NCBI RefSeq assembly: GCF_016545825.1
Contig: NC_052618.1
Span: 40,556,196 to 40,620,195, forward strand
Direction: 5' to 3'
DNA from: Eucalyptus grandis
Taxonomy: Eukaryota > Streptophyta > Magnoliopsida > Myrtales > Myrtaceae
Length of the DNA stretch: 64,000 nucleotides
Positions 46,333 to 59,391 of this stretch are shown piece after piece (the first letter of the stretch is position 1; each line of letters begins with the position of its first letter). The position numbers were made by a program, and so were the translations under genes. Below the pieces are notes generated by a model that saw nothing but the letters and a program-made list of their open reading frames with translations, had not been told where the DNA came from and ran no database searches.

Positions 46333-46340
46333 GCAAGAGT

Positions 46341-47458
46341 GTCTCGAGCTTCACTTATGGCGAGTGACCTTTGTCGATCTCAACAATGACTAGCAAAAGG
46401 AAATACAAAAAAAAAAAATTGCCGCAAGTAGTTTGCAAATCGGCTAAAAGACTCCATAACTGCTTCCTCTACCGCTACGGCGAAAGCCCGTCTAAGAATA
46501 TAGATAGAATTGAGTACCTAGAGAGAACTAATGCAATGAATGTATGGACCATTTTTAAAAGAGCACCTAAAAATTTTCATGGATTCGAGCTAGCACCGAG
46601 GGACGGGTCATCAGTACTTTGCGGCATATACTCAAGCTTCACTCCGGTTTCCAAAACCAAGATTTTATAGAGCACCAATGAAGCACCGGTCATAGCAGCA
46701 CAAAATCGCCTACAGGAGACATTTTGTGCTGAGGAGAGGAAATACCATGTTATGCTGCTAAGGCATAGGTCTACTCACCTATTACCTGTCTCTTCACAAG
46801 CAAAAGGATGAATTTTGTTTGAAAAGGAGGGCACAGCAACATCCAAATACATGCTACACGTTCGGGCATAACAACACTTGTCGTGAAACAGAACCACCGT
46901 ATGACTCCAGCGGTTCCCACCATCAAGAATTTCAAAACTCGACCAGGTTTCTGAATGCATAGTTTTTCCTTTTATAAGCACATTTTGTTTGTATAATCCA
47001 GGATTTGCGAACAGAACAATACAAATGCTTCCAGGGATTGGGTAGGACATGTTAATATCAAGTTGCCTGCTTTAAATCAATCTATAAGACATAATAAAAG
47101 GAAATCAATTAGCCAGATGAAGAGAAGGCTTAAACTTTTTGTGTCCAGCTATACAATCTGAAAGCAGCCCAAGTATACTCCCCTAAAAAGGCCTGCATCT
47201 AGAAACCTAATAACTGAAAACTGAAGATTGATGCCATATAACAAGCAGGATTCACTCTTCTTTACCAACCACTAAGTGTATCTTTAAGTCACAGTTTAAC
47301 TCTCCCTCATCTTATGCGACCAAAAAGAAAGAACGAAAGCTCCAACCTCCAGTCTAATGTATACCCTTCCCCAAAGGCAGTCAACAGAGCCTATCAATCC
47401 CTCCCCACCAGAAAGAGAATCTTGCGTCCCAGCAGAGAAAATAAGCATCCTTGAGGCT
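46341..47458. other. Downstream region of KUP3
   Basis: It includes the probable 3' UTR of the transporter gene (about 47,100-47,458). Frames at 46,371-46,670 (+) and 46,775-47,050 (-) are under 100 codons and match nothing I recognise. No gene is called. Confidence 0.4.
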
Positions 47459-50400
47459 CTAGACATAATATATCATGCCAACTTCAATAAGACTGATGTG
47501 AGGAATGTTTAGTGCAACAGAAGGGCCTCTGCAATTTTTTCGGAGAAATGAATATCCAATGTCAATCACCAGCTTTTTCAAGAATGATGATGATCTCCTT
47601 GCCTTCACATATGAATGACCCATTATATAAGCAACCCCTGCGTCTTTTGCCTGGATCAGATCCACCAATTCAGCCCTGACAGCTGGGTCCATCCCTGGAT
47701 TTGGTGGTAACTGAAACCTCACTTGACGCCTCCTGACCTGAGGGTTCTCGCTCTCATATGCAGATCGCAAGCTTTGAAGCGTCGATGATTTGCTGCTCTG
47801 GATGGAGAGATCAAATTCCTCTACCTCAGATACTATTAAGCTTGCAGTTGATTGGACAGTCCTGGTGCTTATAACAGCCATCCTACCGTCCAGAGATGAA
47901 GTCTCAGAGCTCGAGAATTGGGGTTCTACAGCTTCCATCTGAATGAATTCTGCAATGCTCTGTATGAGCTGATTCTCAAAATCTCCATCATCGCGTTGAA
48001 TGTCTTTATACCCATATCTGACAATGCATCTGTACATACGATAAGGTCTAGGACAAACACGACCAATCAGGAAGCGTTCTTCAGGTGAGACGTACGGCAC
48101 CGGCACTGATTTCACACAAACAAATACAAGCACCTGATGGAACGCGGGGAGATTTGTTACGAAATGGGAAAAGATTGCAGGTACTCCTGTCGCCAGTTCC
48201 GAGTATATGAGGCCTATTCCTGGCACACGCACAATACCAAGGCTTGGGCCCAAGCCAAGCAACCATTTTAATGACACTTTATTATGCAGGTCGTAATTGT
48301 ACTTCTTGCGGGTTCCATAATGCCACACAAACATGACAATCATGAAAACACAAGAGAGAACAATAGGGACCCATCCTCCCTGGGGCACTTTCATAAACGC
48401 CGCAGACAAGTAGACACCCTCGATGATCCAGAAGAAGAGAAGAAAAACTGCAGCCACTACAACGCTTTTTTGCCAGACAAACACGATGACAAGTGCCATG
48501 AGAAAAGTTGTGATGAACATAACTGTCATGCACGTAAGTCCTGAAAACCAAAATTGAAGTGGATAATTAAAACCAACGACAACTGCTCATTATAATTGAG
48601 ATGAAAACAAATCATAACAGCTTCAGAATCAATATACCAAACTCTTTCACCTAAAGATGATTAGAGATCTCTTTTCTAGGTACAGAATTAGGGAGTGGAT
48701 ACAGATATGAGCATAGATTATGCAGGAAGGTCTAACAGACGAAAAAGCATCGAAGAATGTGAGGCCCTTGTGCTACAGAATGCTGGAAGACAACATACTT
48801 GACTATCTTGGTATGGCAGAGAACCTATCGTCGCAACTTGACCTAGTCACTTCCTGGGAACAATGGGAAAGCTTACCAGCACACTAGGTCTCCTTCATGT
48901 TAGACAATTTTTAGCAAAATGCATGATAGATAATTTTTCCAAAATTATTGCGTCCATGTCACTTAGATCAGTTTATGATGCAAGCAAACCCCCACAGTTC
49001 ATTTTCCTAAAGCATCTAGCATCTACCCAACCCAAAAAGCAAAGGACTCGTGTAGAGAGGGGAAAAGGGAGGAAATTTACCATAAGCATTTCCAATCAAA
49101 GTGGTGTCTTGGAATCCAATTGTAATAGCAAGGGTGAGAATCATGAGGATCCAATTTATCTCTGGGATGTAGATCTGTCCATATATATGCTTTGAGGTGT
49201 GCACTACTTTCACTCTTGGAAAGCAACCAAGGGCATGGCATTGCTTGACAATGGAAAATGTGGCAGTTATAACTGCTTGACTTCCCACAATGGCCGCGAG
49301 AGTGGCAATGACAAATACAGGCCAAAACACACGGTCTGCAGGGCAAGGACAAAAAGTAACATCAGAGGAAATGCCAAATGAAATCCATACAAAGAACTTG
49401 GACAGGCATTATGGAGAAAATAAGCTAACCAGGTATTGAGTCGTAGAAACTGTACTGAAAGGAATCAAGATTTTTGGATAGGAAAGCAGCCTGACCCATG
49501 TATTGAACTACCAAACAAGGGTATATGACACAAGCAAATGCAAGCTGCACAGTTCACCAAGAAAATACACGAGATTAATTTCATGTAAAAGGAGGATCAA
49601 CCAAGTGCTATGTTGCATCAGCCGAACTTTGGGATAATTGCACAACAAGGAAAGTTTCAGCCCTTTTCCACCTAGAATCCACTATGAAGAATAGAAAACA
49701 TAAATGGACTCCAACCCTTTAGGCTATTTGTTTCCAGAAGACATTGACTTTCTTCATCAGATGAAAATTTTATTTGCCTTTCCCCACAAATCTATCTATT
49801 ACATGAACGAACTAGAATCATCGATAATGGTTATGTGCAGCATTCCCATCATATTAGAGTTCTTCATGCATATGATCATGAAGCAAACAAATGCAACTGC
49901 AAGAAGATCTCACCCTTATTGACAAAGCAGTAAAATGACCAAGATCGGCAAACATAGCCTCAGTACCTGCCCAGAACAGATTGAAATTCAGAAAATTAGC
50001 AGACAAGTAGGGAATCAGAAACAGTAATCAGCGTCCAAGCCTTTCACAATGGACCAACTAACATCTCTTGCACCACTTAAACAACAAATGTCCAGAATAA
50101 AAGTCAAACGAATAGTACATGCACTATAGCGAATAGATCATGGGAATCTGGCACCAACATACCAGTTATTGAGAGGAGGATACCACCAAGCGAAATCCAG
50201 CCATCCTTCCCAGTCTCACTGAAGAACTTGATTATGTAATATGGAGAGATGGCTTGTATGATTCTTGGATTCCAGTGTATAGTGTTATAAACGCCAATAA
50301 TAAAAATGGATATCAACCAGATGATAACAATAGGAGCAAACATAAAAGCTACCCGATGAGTGCCAAAATGCTGTAATGCAAACAGGCCCACCAATATGAC

Positions 50401-52367
50401 ACATGCAATCAAGAGCAGTTCATCTGCATATAGTAAACCATCACAGTACATATGAGAATCACATTTCTAGTTCACATGGATATGGGAACAGAGATGCACA
50501 TACCATCTGTTAGCTTATTCTCTGTGACTTTTAAGCCTGATACCGCTGAGAGAACTGCAGCCAAATAGATGCCATAAGAGAACAGAAGTGCCACAGTCAC
50601 CTATAGAAGCTTCAATTGTCACCGCTAGCCAAATGAGACCAAGAAGGCAGTAGATTGAATGTACTCAATCCAACAACCAACTTAACATGTGGGTAAAAGC
50701 ATCCGCTAAATCCTAATTTATAACAATTTAATAATAACATTCCGCGTATCTTACCTGAAATAGCTGGAGTAAGGACACCATCCCCAATTACCATGCAAGC
50801 ACCAAATAATACGACGAGAAGGAGAGCTGTTCGTAGCTTTTTGTGCTTCTCTAAGAATCTTTTCAGCGGAGAAGGGGCTGCAACAGATGCTGAGGGTCCA
50901 TATTTGTAGGCTGAGAGCTCCTCGTCAGCCGCTTGTTGATTGGGAAGTAAACTAAACTTTGCATGCCTACAAAGCAGTGAATAAAGAGCAAATGTCCCAC
51001 CTGACATGCATCAGATCCTTTAGTGTGCTGATCATAACCATATTAGTACTCTATTGAGAAACAGTAAAATTCTTATACCTTCGCCATTATCATCAGCATT
51101 GAGCACGATGAAAATATACTTGAGCAATGGTAGCAAAGTAAGAGTCCAAAAGATCAGGGAGAAAGCACCAAATATCGCATCTTCACTACGGTGTGTCTCT
51201 AACTTATCAACAAATGTGCTAGTATAGACATAAAGAGGCGAAGTGCTCAGGTCTCCATACACAACACCGAGGCTTTGGTATGCTAATATCAAAGTCCTTG
51301 ATAGGTTAACCCAACAAAGCTGCAAGGCCACATAGACAAAATTCAAGCTTCAGCCATATGTGAGACAAATGAACGATGGGAATTAGCAAAATATAGATAC
51401 CCATAAATTGTACCATGGTTATCTCTTTGTACTCACAGGAAGGAAAATCCTAAGGAACCAGCAAAAAACAAAGCAGACATATACACCCACATCCGTTCAC
51501 TTCATGAACAAAGTTCCATGACCAAATCAAACACACGCACGCGCTTAATATAAGCATTCAAGTAGCCAGTCAACCATGATGCATCCTCAAGTGCCTGAAC
51601 TTCATAAAATGTCAACATATAGAAATTCAAAGAGAAACATTCATAAAGTCTGGCCCCGAGCTTTCACATAACATGCGGAAAGACTACAAAACAATGAATT
51701 CTACTGTAAAGTCAGGGACAGCTAACGGTTAATAACCGTGTTTAACTCAAACAGCATCCCAAGAAAACCGTAAACCCGGTGATTCGAATCAAAAACTTCA
51801 ATCAGACAACCAACAAACCGTGTTTATCTAAAACCAAAAGAATAGCAAGAAACCGCACAATCAACAATCTGCATAAAAAAAACTCTGATCGGATCATTGC
51901 AGCGTACTCATCCCAACAACCTACAACATCACTACCCATCGGACACATCACACGTCGCTTATCAGAACAACAAACTTCCGGGGGAAAAAAGAAAAAAAAA
52001 GAACAAACTTTATACACCGTATACACAGCTTAAAGAGTCACAGAAACGCAAATCGCCCAGAGCAGCTCCAAGCTCCCCGGAGCCAGAACCACACAGATTC
52101 AACGAGACAGAGCCCCGGGAACCACGAGACGAAACGAGGCCATTTCCGGCGAGAAACCAATCCGAAAATTCTCACGCGACAGCGTCATCCCCAACGAGAT
52201 CAAAGCAGCAGCAGCAGCAGCAAGCACGACACAACACGACACGACACGACATCACCCCATCCCCCCGTCGCCGTTCGAATTCAAAAAAGAGCACGCGAAC
52301 CGCCGCCGCGAGGAACCCTAACCTGGGACGGGTTGCGGCGATTCGGGACCCCGGATTCCGGCTCCAT
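47459..52367 (-). CDS. KUP3: KUP/HAK/KT potassium transporter, KUP3/POT4 type
   Basis: Nine exons with GT-AG introns and consistent phases: 52,323-52,367, 51,079-51,319, 50,755-51,000, 50,504-50,554, 50,163-50,423, 49,914-49,966, 49,430-49,544, 49,081-49,335 and 47,459-48,540. They encode 782 residues, normal for the family. The product is a multi-spanning plasma- or endomembrane potassium transporter, probably a proton/K+ symporter. Diagnostic words are [21 protein letters not shown] (first membrane segment), [73 protein letters not shown] and the C-terminal [12 protein letters not shown]. The N-terminus ([16 protein letters not shown]) and the cytosolic tail with [10 protein letters not shown] agree best with Arabidopsis KUP3/POT4 (cluster II) as I remember it. 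The 15-codon first exon is too short to appear as an open frame of its own. The last exon holds nearly half the protein. A GA repeat lies about 30 bases upstream of the ATG. Confidence 0.96.
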
Positions 52368-52396
52368 GACCGGCGCCGCCGTGCCGGAGTTGCTCC

Positions 52397-52433
<37 letters not shown>

Positions 52434-53040
52434 AGAGCGAAGAAGCGAGTATCACCAGTGTGGTCCCGCTGATCCTCGAATTAAAATTCCATTTTAAATC
52501 TCTCGCGAATTCGCTGGGTCGCCGGGGCAAAACGACAACGGCCTGCCCGCGTTTCGAGGTCGGGGCCGGAGGCGCACGCGCGGGAGGCGCGCGTCGCTCC
52601 CCGTCAGCCAGATTCGGCGTCGTGTTTATCCATCGGCATCATCGGCGCTTCCGTGCGGATCCGATTCGGGTCGAGTCCGACCCGGGAATTCGCGTGGCTC
52701 GGACGGCGCGATTGGCTGCTCGGCGACTCCGGACGCGCCACGTGTCGTCCTCGCTGGAGCTTCTTGACCTTCGCGGAAGCTCCCCCCACAATGAATTTCA
52801 CCTTGCATTTATGTCGGGGGTGTCGTGCCGTCCAATCTTCATGTCCCGCACCGGTCGAGTTAACACGGGTGCCAATCATTCCATTTTTGGCCAAATTTAT
52901 TTTGTTACTCCCAAAAATAGGTCCGACGTAGATATCCATTTGAAACAAATAATGAGTAGTAAAAATTTTTGTACTTTCAATTTCTGTTCAAAAACTTGTA
53001 TTGAGATAGAATTATGCAAACCTATTTTTGGCAAAAAAAC
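52368..53040 (-). other. KUP3 promoter side
   Basis: It begins with a CT/GA microsatellite (52,398-52,426) and a GC-rich stretch (52,500-52,850) whose open frames on both strands look like composition artefacts. From about 52,940 it passes into transposon-like sequence (GTTATCGTTCGC end, shared with 6,820 and 56,010). Confidence 0.45.
52398..52432. repeat. CT/GA microsatellite in the KUP3 leader
   Basis: A (CT)n run directly upstream of the KUP3 start codon on the coding strand side (GA when read on the minus strand). Confidence 0.9.
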
Positions 53041-53045
53041 AAAAT

Positions 53046-55755
53046 AGTTATCGTTCGCAATCTGAATTTTTAATGCAGGTCAACCTTAATCGAGGAAGAA
53101 CAAATGCATTTACTATTTGAATAATCCTTTTACATCATTTTTTTTTACATTATGTTATTTAAACGCGATAAAATGACATAACAATCGCTTCTCCGTTATT
53201 TTTTTAACTTTTCAATCGAAATTATTTCGGGTAGACGTTTCCTTCCGGACTGATGTCACCACGAGGGAATCCATGAATGAGCTCAAAAGGAATGACAAGT
53301 TTTCATCTGGTGGGGATCTGAAAATGCTTTAGGGTGCAATCGATGTGAACAATTTAATAAAAAAAACTCAGCCAATTAATTAAAAGTGGATTAGAGTACA
53401 TATTGTTTCTTTTTAGAGAGAGCATGATCACAAATTGGATTGAACCACAAAAACTCGAGCCCCGCCATAAAATATTTAATTTGAGACATATTTAGGACCG
53501 GCGGAATTTAGGCGTTTGGAGAGGACTCCGCAAGCAGCCTAAATCGTGAATGCCCGGCTAGTCATTGCAATCCCAGCAAAATGCTAACAAAAAAAGAAAA
53601 AGAAAAAAGAAGACGACTTTTTTCAACACCGTCTAGTTAAAAAAATGCCTCTAATGCAAATAAACTTGCGAGCCATGAGTACTTATCATAGCACCAACTT
53701 TGCGTATCTTTTCTTGATCATTGAGAAAATAAAATGATTTCTTTCTAGATTGATTCTCTTCGGCAATTCAATACCTGATTCTCAATTTTATTTAGAGATG
53801 GGCACGAGATGGGACGAGGGTGAGACATCTTGCATGGGGCAACGTTGTCTGGCGAAGCCTCCTCTGGCCGTCGGTTCAAAGCTCCAAATATATTTCTTGA
53901 GATATAAGCATATCTCTATATTTACATACATCAAAGCAATAAATCCAAAAAAAGAAAAAAGACTTGCAAATTTCAAAGTTATCGTCACTCCTCACATCAT
54001 AAAATTAACAATAGATAAATTAATATTAGAAATATGTCGTTTTAACCCTTGAGTAGTTTAGTTTATCGTAGTGTATGAATTAATGTGAAGTTTAATGAAA
54101 TGGACAAAATTACATATGCTCTAATTATCCAAACTTGAAATTTTAAACGAATAATTTTAATATCACGAGTTACATTGATTATCTATTTCAACACTTTGCA
54201 TTAATTACCATCTCTATGATTTAACTAAGTTAAAAAAAATACATGATTACCTATACTTGGATATATTATTTATATATATATCATCTATCTAAACTAGCAA
54301 AACACATAAAACATATCCCCAAAACGCATAAAAGCGTGCAAGAGAACGAGGCGGGGCAAGCCTATAACCACTGCCGTCCCGCCTTGCCGGAGTCCCACCC
54401 TCGTTCCCGGCAAACTTTCCCACCAGCCTTTTTCTTGTGGGGAAGAAACCCGTCCCACTTGAGGTGGCGGGCGGCCCGCGCAGCACCCCGTGCCATCACA
54501 AATTCTTTCATCCAATCGATGAGCGAAATCAAATTGGCCGGTAGTGCCCACTATTAAGAGAACAAGATCACATCATGTTTCCCACGTTGTAAAATCTAAT
54601 GGACCGTATAGGATGCCCACTTTATTCTTCCTTATCTCGATTACAGGTGCCCCATCCACTAGGTCAAATAGTACACAAACGTGCTTATGCTGTTTCAATT
54701 CACCACCATCAGTTCATGCAGAAATCATTGTTCTTGACTACTTATGGATACACCAAGTTCGACTAAGACCTAAAGGTTCCTATCCCTTTATCAAGTAATT
54801 AACATTTTTTTTTTCAAGTCGAAAGTAACATTCCATTCAATTCCATAAATAAAAATAAATAAATAAAGAGAGAAACAACCCAGTCTATATAAGGTGAGAA
54901 AATTTGTGTTGACTTGGAGAAGGCTACCAAAATGACTAAGCAAAAGGGAGTATAAGATACAAGTAGGTTTCTAAGATAACTCCACAGATGTATCTGATTG
55001 AAAGAGAGGGGGAGAGGTGCATGCGAGGTCAGATACAATGCCCCCAATAATTTAGAGATGGCACCGCCCAATGTAAAAAAAAAAAAGGGAAATAATTAAG
55101 AGAAGATTTCACAATATCCAACATTATTTTTATATGCTCTCTAATGTAGTTTGTCATCATCATTGTCCTCTTGATTTGTCAATGTGTTTATTCTGAGTCC
55201 TTTGAATCACATCAAGGGCCTCCATTGACACAATTCATTTCTTACAAGAAAATTGTCAAAAAAAAAATCTTGAATTTATTGCATAGTGAATCAATTCAAT
55301 CATAAACTTTTTTATTATGCCAATTTAGTCTTGAGTCTTTTGATAATCTATCAATTCAGTCATAAACATTTCAATCGCCTCGATTTCATCTTAAATTTTT
55401 TGATCATTTGTCAATTTAGTCATAAACTTTTTAAAGATTTGCAAATATAGTCATTCCGACTAACTTTGGTTGAAACCATAGATGCGGTTATTTACTTAGT
55501 GCCAGTCATCTCACGTGATATAGCTGGTGTGAACGTGGATTATTGCATGCTGAATAGACATGAGAGAGAGGAATAGGACCATAGGGATAGGCCAGGGGCC
55601 TGCGCATTGGCAAATGACACAATGTGAAATTTTCTAGCAAATAAAAAAAAATCATTGGAATCAAACCTGGTATGCTCGTCACATATCAGTCAACCTCAAC
55701 ATCAAACCAATAACAAGCAAACCTAGTTATCAATCGAATTTTGTCTAGAAATAAG
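53046..55755. repeat. Unit A of the ~3-kb tandem triplication
   Basis: Anchors in order: AGGTCAACCTTAATCGAGGAAGAACAAATG (given in part), GGGAATCCATGAATGAGCTC (53,270), GCAAAATGCTAAC (53,576), AGAGATGGGCACGAGATG (53,794), GGGGCAAGCC (54,351), ATTCTTCCTTATCTCGAT (54,627), TGATTTGTCAATGTG (55,170) and CAACCTCAACATCAAACCAA (55,690). The same order is found in units B and C. No gene is present. Confidence 0.85.
53793..54500. mobile_element. hAT-like MITE in unit A
   Basis: It starts TAGAGATGGGCACGAGATGGG and ends near CCCCGTGCCATC, approximately inverted GC-rich ends typical of small hAT elements. The interior is AT-rich with a 100-base GC-rich right part. Copies with the same ends occupy the same position in units B (57,787-58,495) and C (59,929 to about 62,378, interrupted). 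Confidence 0.6.
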
Positions 55756-56010
55756 GTTTGGAATTTGGAATGAAAATGAGAGTAAATTTTTTTTTTTTTT
55801 CTATAATGAGAAAAATAAAAACTCTTCTCATTACTCACTCTTGCTACTTGCCGGCTACTCACCCGCCTCCCACTGACCACTAAGAAGGGAAATTTTTTTA
55901 TCGTTATCAATCAAATTTCTGTTCTAGGAACAGAATTTTATATCATTATCAATCATGTACTTTTGCTTCAATAAAACTAGAAAAATCTGGCCAGAAATTG
56001 TGTCCAGTTA
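55740..56010. mobile_element. Small TIR/MITE relic between units A and B
   Basis: It contains GAAATTTTTTTATCGTTATCAATC, TTCTGTTCTAGGAACAG and ends CCAGTTATCATTCGCGTCTTGA. It is the same family as the relic at 6,390-6,835. Confidence 0.5.
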
Positions 56011-59000
56011 TCATTCGCGTCTTGAAGTTCTAATGTAGGGCAACCTTGATCAAGGAAGAACAAATGTATTTACAACTTGAATAATCTTTTAACACCATTT
56101 TTTTAACGTTACGCCATTTAAACGCGATATAATGGCATACAAATCGCTTCCTCCTCATTTTTTTTCCTTTCCAATCGAAATTATTTTGGGTCGACGTTTC
56201 CTTCCGGACTAAGCTTGCCCCTCCAAGTCACCAAAGATAAACAATCCACATCATGAGGTCACAACTAAGGAAATTCCATAAGTGAGCTCAAATGGAATGA
56301 CAAGTTTTTCATCTGGTGGGCGATTTGAAAATGCTTTAGGGTGCAATCAATGAACTATTTAAAAAAACTCAGCCTATTATTTGAAAGCAAATTAGAGTAC
56401 GTATCTCTTCTTTATATTTATAGATATTTATATATATCATGATCACAAGTTGAATTGAATCATAAAAATTCAAGCCCCGCTATAAAATATTTAATTTGAG
56501 GCATATTTAGGACCTGCGGAATTTAGGCTTTTGGAGAGGACTCTGGAAGCAACCTAAATCGTGAATGCTGAGCTAGCCATTGCGGGCGCGTTTGTTTAAA
56601 TGTGCTTCTATTCCTAGGAACACAAATTTTTGTTTTTGTTCAAGGAACAAAAAAAGGAATAAACGCGTTTGTTTGCGTTTTTGTTCCAAAATTATTTTTG
56701 TTCCTAAAAACACATACGAAACGGAAACAAGAAACAAAAAAATTTTGTTTCTTGTTTCTGGAACAAAATTTAGGAACACTTTTTTCTCTCTCTTCCATTT
56801 TCTTCTCTATTTTTCTTCTTCTTTTTTTCTTTTTTTTTTTTTCTTTGGCCGGTCAGAAGCCTCGGCCATGGCTAGCGACCGACCGTCGAGGGCTGACGAC
56901 CTCGTTGGAGCGTCGCTGGCCCCCGGCGAGGCCAAGCGTCGCCGGCCCCTCGTGAGGCTCGGCCTCGCCTTGGCCGACACCTGGTGGTGGCCGGCGGCGC
57001 CGAGCCTCCTGGCGGCAGGCGAGCAGCCTCGCCGGATCGGGCGGCTCGAGGCTCACCCAGCCAAGGCGAGCCGACCTCGCGCCGAGCTGGGCGAGCTCGA
57101 TCTCGCCCAAATCCGGCGAGCCGGGCTCGCCTCAGAGCCACCGCCAAGTTGGCGTTGCAGCGGTGGCCCAGTGACGCCAAGCCTCGCCGTAGGCAGGCGA
57201 GGCTCGGCCTCGCCTTGGTTGGGCGAGCTCGAGGCCACTAGCCCGCTCGAGGCGGCGTGGCGCTCGTCGGCTGGTCGGCCATGGCCGATCGGCGACCAGC
57301 CAAAAGAAGAAAAAAAAGACAAAAAGGAAAATTAAATAAGAAAAATAAGAAAGAAAATAGAAAAAATAAAATAAATATATTAAAAAATTAAAAGAAATAA
57401 AACATTATACAAATTTACCAAACATGTTTATATTCTTTTATATTTCTGGAATAGATTTACCAAATGCGTTTTTTGTTCAGAAATTGTTTCTACGAGCAGA
57501 AATACTTTTTCTATTCGTTCCAGAAACAATTTTTAAACGAAAATGTTACCAAGCGTCTGCGTTTCCAACAAAATGCTAGTGAAAGAAAAAAAAAAAAAAG
57601 AAAAGACTATTTTCAACGTTGTCTAGTTAAAAAAATGCTTCTAACGCTAATAAACTTGCGAGCCTTGAGTACTTATCATAGTACCAACTCTACATATCTT
57701 CGTCTCAATCATGGAGAAAATAAAATGATTTCTTGCTAGACCGAGTCTCTTCGGCATATCCAATGCCTAATTCTCAATTTTATTTAGGGATGGGGAAGAG
57801 ATGAGATGAGGATGGGACATCTTGCGTGGGGCAATGCTGTCCTGCGAGGCCTCACCCGGTAGGTGAAAAGCTCCAAAAATATTTTTTGAGAAATGGGTAA
57901 GTATATCTCTATCCTTACATACATTTAAGCAATAAATCACCAAAAAAAGGACTTGCAAATTTCTAATTTAACATGACTCCTCACATCATAAAATTAACAA
58001 TCGATAAATTAATATTAGAGATACGTCATGTTAACCATGAGAAGTTCAGTTTATCATAGTATATGAATTAAAGTGAACTTCGATGAAAATGTATTCACTT
58101 AATAAAATCACATATACTCTAATTATCACAAATTGAAATTTCAATTGAATAATTTCAATATCACGAGCTATATTGATTATATATTGCAATAATTTATATT
58201 GATTACCACTCTATTATTTAACTAAATTCACAAAATATACATGGTAACCTATACATGGATATATTATTTGTATATATCATCTATATTAAACTGGTAAAAC
58301 ACAAAAACCATACCTCAACATGCATATAAACGTGCAGGAGAACAGGGCGGGGCAAGCCCATTACTAGTCCTGTCCCGCCCCGCCGAAGTCCCACCCACGT
58401 TCCCGCAAACTTTCCTGCCGACCTTTTTCTTATGGGGAAAAAGACCACCCTGTTCGAGGCGGCAGGCGGCGGCGTGCCCCGTGCCAACCCCAATTCTTTT
58501 TTCAATTGATGAGCGAAATGCAATTGGTCGTCAGTGTCCCCTAAAGAGAACAAGATCACATCATGTTTCCCATGTTGTAAAATCAAGGGGACCATATAGA
58601 ATGCCTACCTCATTCTTCCTTATCTCGATGACCGGCAGCTTTGAGTGCCCAATCCACTGGGTAAAATAGTACACAAACATGCTTATGCTGTCTAAATTCG
58701 TCACCATCAGTTCATTCCATGCAAAAACCATTATTCTCGATTACTTATGGATCCATCAAGTTCAACTAAGACCTAAGACTCCTACCCCTTAACCAATTAG
58801 CATTTTCTTTCAGTCGAAGGTACCATTTCACTCATTTTAATAGATAAAATAAAAGTAAAGAGAGAAATAACACGGTCCGACTGCAAATAAAGACAATAGG
58901 GAATTAGCATTAAGGGTCGGCTTAGCTTATAAGTTAGGAAAAGTTGTGCTGACTTTGAGAAGCCTAGATGTAAGTAGGTTTCTATTGTAGTTCATCATCA

Positions 59001-59391
59001 TCCTTGTTAGGTACAAATGCAATCGTTTAGTCTAGAGATGGCACCGTCCAATATGAAAAAAAAAGGGAAATAATTTAGGGAAGATTTCACAATATCTGCA
59101 TTATTATTATATGCTCTATAATGGAATTCTTCATCATCATTGTCCTCTTGATTAGTCAATGTGCTTATCTGTGTCCTTCTAATTATATCAAGGGACTCAG
59201 ACTGACACAATTCATTTCTTGCTAGGAAAATTGTCCAAAAATTCTTGAACTTATTGCATGGCGGGCCAATTCAATTATAAACCTTTTGATTGTGTCAATT
59301 TAGTCATAAGCATGTTGTAAAATGGGCCAATTTAGTCCATGATCTTTCGACTGTGCCAATTTAATCCTGAACTTTTCAGCCGATTTGCCAT
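56011..59391. repeat. Unit B of the ~3-kb tandem triplication
   Basis: Collinear with unit A (for example GGGCAACCTTGATCAAGG at 56,036, CACATCATGAGGTCACAAC at 56,248, GGGACATCTTGCGTGGGGC at 57,814, ATTCTTCCTTATCTCGATG at 58,612), but enlarged by the foldback element at 56,584-57,567. Non-coding. Confidence 0.85.
56584..57567. mobile_element. Foldback-like TIR element in unit B
   Basis: It starts GGGCGCGTTTGTTTAAATG and ends near ACCAAGCGTCTGCGTTTCC. Units A and C lack it at the corresponding site (GTCATTGCAATCCCAGC and GTTATTGCAGCCCCAAC), so the insertion is private to B. It has a pyrimidine tract (56,785-56,850), a GC-rich core beginning GGCCGGTCAG (56,848) and a purine tract (57,302-57,400). 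The 251-codon frame across it is a composition artefact. Confidence 0.8.

Noticed and set aside
51897..52472. 191-codon plus-strand frame
   Set aside because: Antisense to KUP3 exon 1, its first intron and the promoter; rich in Arg/Ser/Gln from microsatellites.
52460..53047. 195-codon plus-strand frame upstream of KUP3
   Set aside because: GC-rich promoter-side sequence with overlapping open frames on both strands and no recognisable domain.
56580..57335. 251-codon plus-strand frame
   Set aside because: It spans the arm, pyrimidine tract and GC-rich core of a TIR element; composition artefact.
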